DNA of 13,818 bases, taken from positions 1 to 13,818 of the forward strand of contig CAKURL010000036.1 in the NCBI GenBank assembly GCA_934675685.1, written 5' to 3'. The notes below the pieces were generated by a model. The model did not search any database, had not been told where the DNA came from, and was given only the letters and a program-made list of their open reading frames with translations. The stretch comes from an uncultured Candidatus Melainabacteria bacterium. Lineage in GTDB: Bacteria; Cyanobacteriota; Vampirovibrionia; Gastranaerophilales; Gastranaerophilaceae. Position numbers and translations under genes: made by a program. The stretch's first letter is position 1. The number at the start of each line of letters is the position of its first letter. Shown piece after piece: positions 13,779 to 13,818 of the stretch.

Positions 13779-13818
13779 TCTGCTCCTGTGGTGCTCGGCT
13801 TTGCCTGCGCTCCTACGT
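13779..13818. other. GC-rich fragment at the right edge, unassigned
   Basis: 25 of these last 40 bases are G or C, against a strongly AT-rich background, and GCTC recurs three times. On the minus strand one frame is open from the edge to a TGA at 13769-13771 (VGAQAKPSTTGAEEK, 15 residues), which could be a gene's last codons. Another frame is open to a TAA at 13683-13685 but runs through the palindrome. It may instead be part of a larger repeat. Between 13596 and 13668 I see nothing beyond AT-rich spacer. Confidence 0.35.

Noticed and set aside
13683..13817. 44-codon open frame on the minus strand at the right edge
   Set aside because: It reads straight through the palindromic element, has arginine-rich low-plausibility composition, and shows no recognisable domain. 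It is most likely a repeat-derived spurious frame.

Overview
This AT-rich bacterial window reads as chromosomal DNA from a Gram-negative-type bacterium with fermentative or gut-associated habits. My best guess is a low-GC relative of the non-photosynthetic cyanobacterial lineage (Gastranaerophilales/Melainabacteria-like), or another low-GC candidate lineage. That rests on overall impression (A/T-ending, lysine-rich codon use, GlgC together with a COG2509-type flavoprotein, and lineage-specific proteins with short N-termini of the form I-N-F/L-T), not on a marker gene. No phage, transposase, CRISPR array, tRNA or rRNA was seen.

Layout: (1) Positions 1-3195, minus strand: ffh (SRP GTPase), trkA and trkH (cut by the left edge) form a tight operon for membrane-protein targeting and potassium uptake. 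trkA and trkH overlap as TAATG. (2) Positions 3258-6520, plus strand: a large GT-C glycosyltransferase (family 39 type) with an extra N-terminal extracytoplasmic segment, then a COG2509-like FAD protein with a cysteine cluster, closed by a strong rho-independent terminator. (3) Positions 6581-8656: two divergently transcribed, co-linear paralogues of an unrecognised soluble protein family, sharing one 93-bp promoter region. (4) Positions 8705-10624, plus strand: a GAF-GGDEF-HD-GYP signalling protein. Its diguanylate cyclase site and I-site look intact, but its HD metal site is degenerate. (5) Positions 10617-13539, minus strand: glgC (ADP-glucose pyrophosphorylase) is translationally coupled (TAATG) to a second GT-C glycosyltransferase. 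That gene's frame is broken by a run of nine T's, and 96 further codons continue in the -1 frame exactly to the neighbouring gene's end. (6) Positions 13540-13818: the glgC promoter, an intergenic GTCATTCTGA...TCAGAATCTC palindromic repeat, and a GC-rich fragment that runs off the right edge.

Functionally the window mixes housekeeping genes (SRP, K+ uptake), cell-envelope glycosylation (two polyprenyl-sugar GT-C enzymes), glycogen precursor synthesis and c-di-GMP signalling. The points most worth a second look are the T9 frameshift with a U UUU UUU slippery heptamer and a hairpin behind it, the divergent paralogue pair of unknown function, the degenerate HD-GYP domain, and a recurring promoter layout in which the -10 box sits 6-10 bases before an ATG that has no Shine-Dalgarno sequence (probable leaderless mRNAs).
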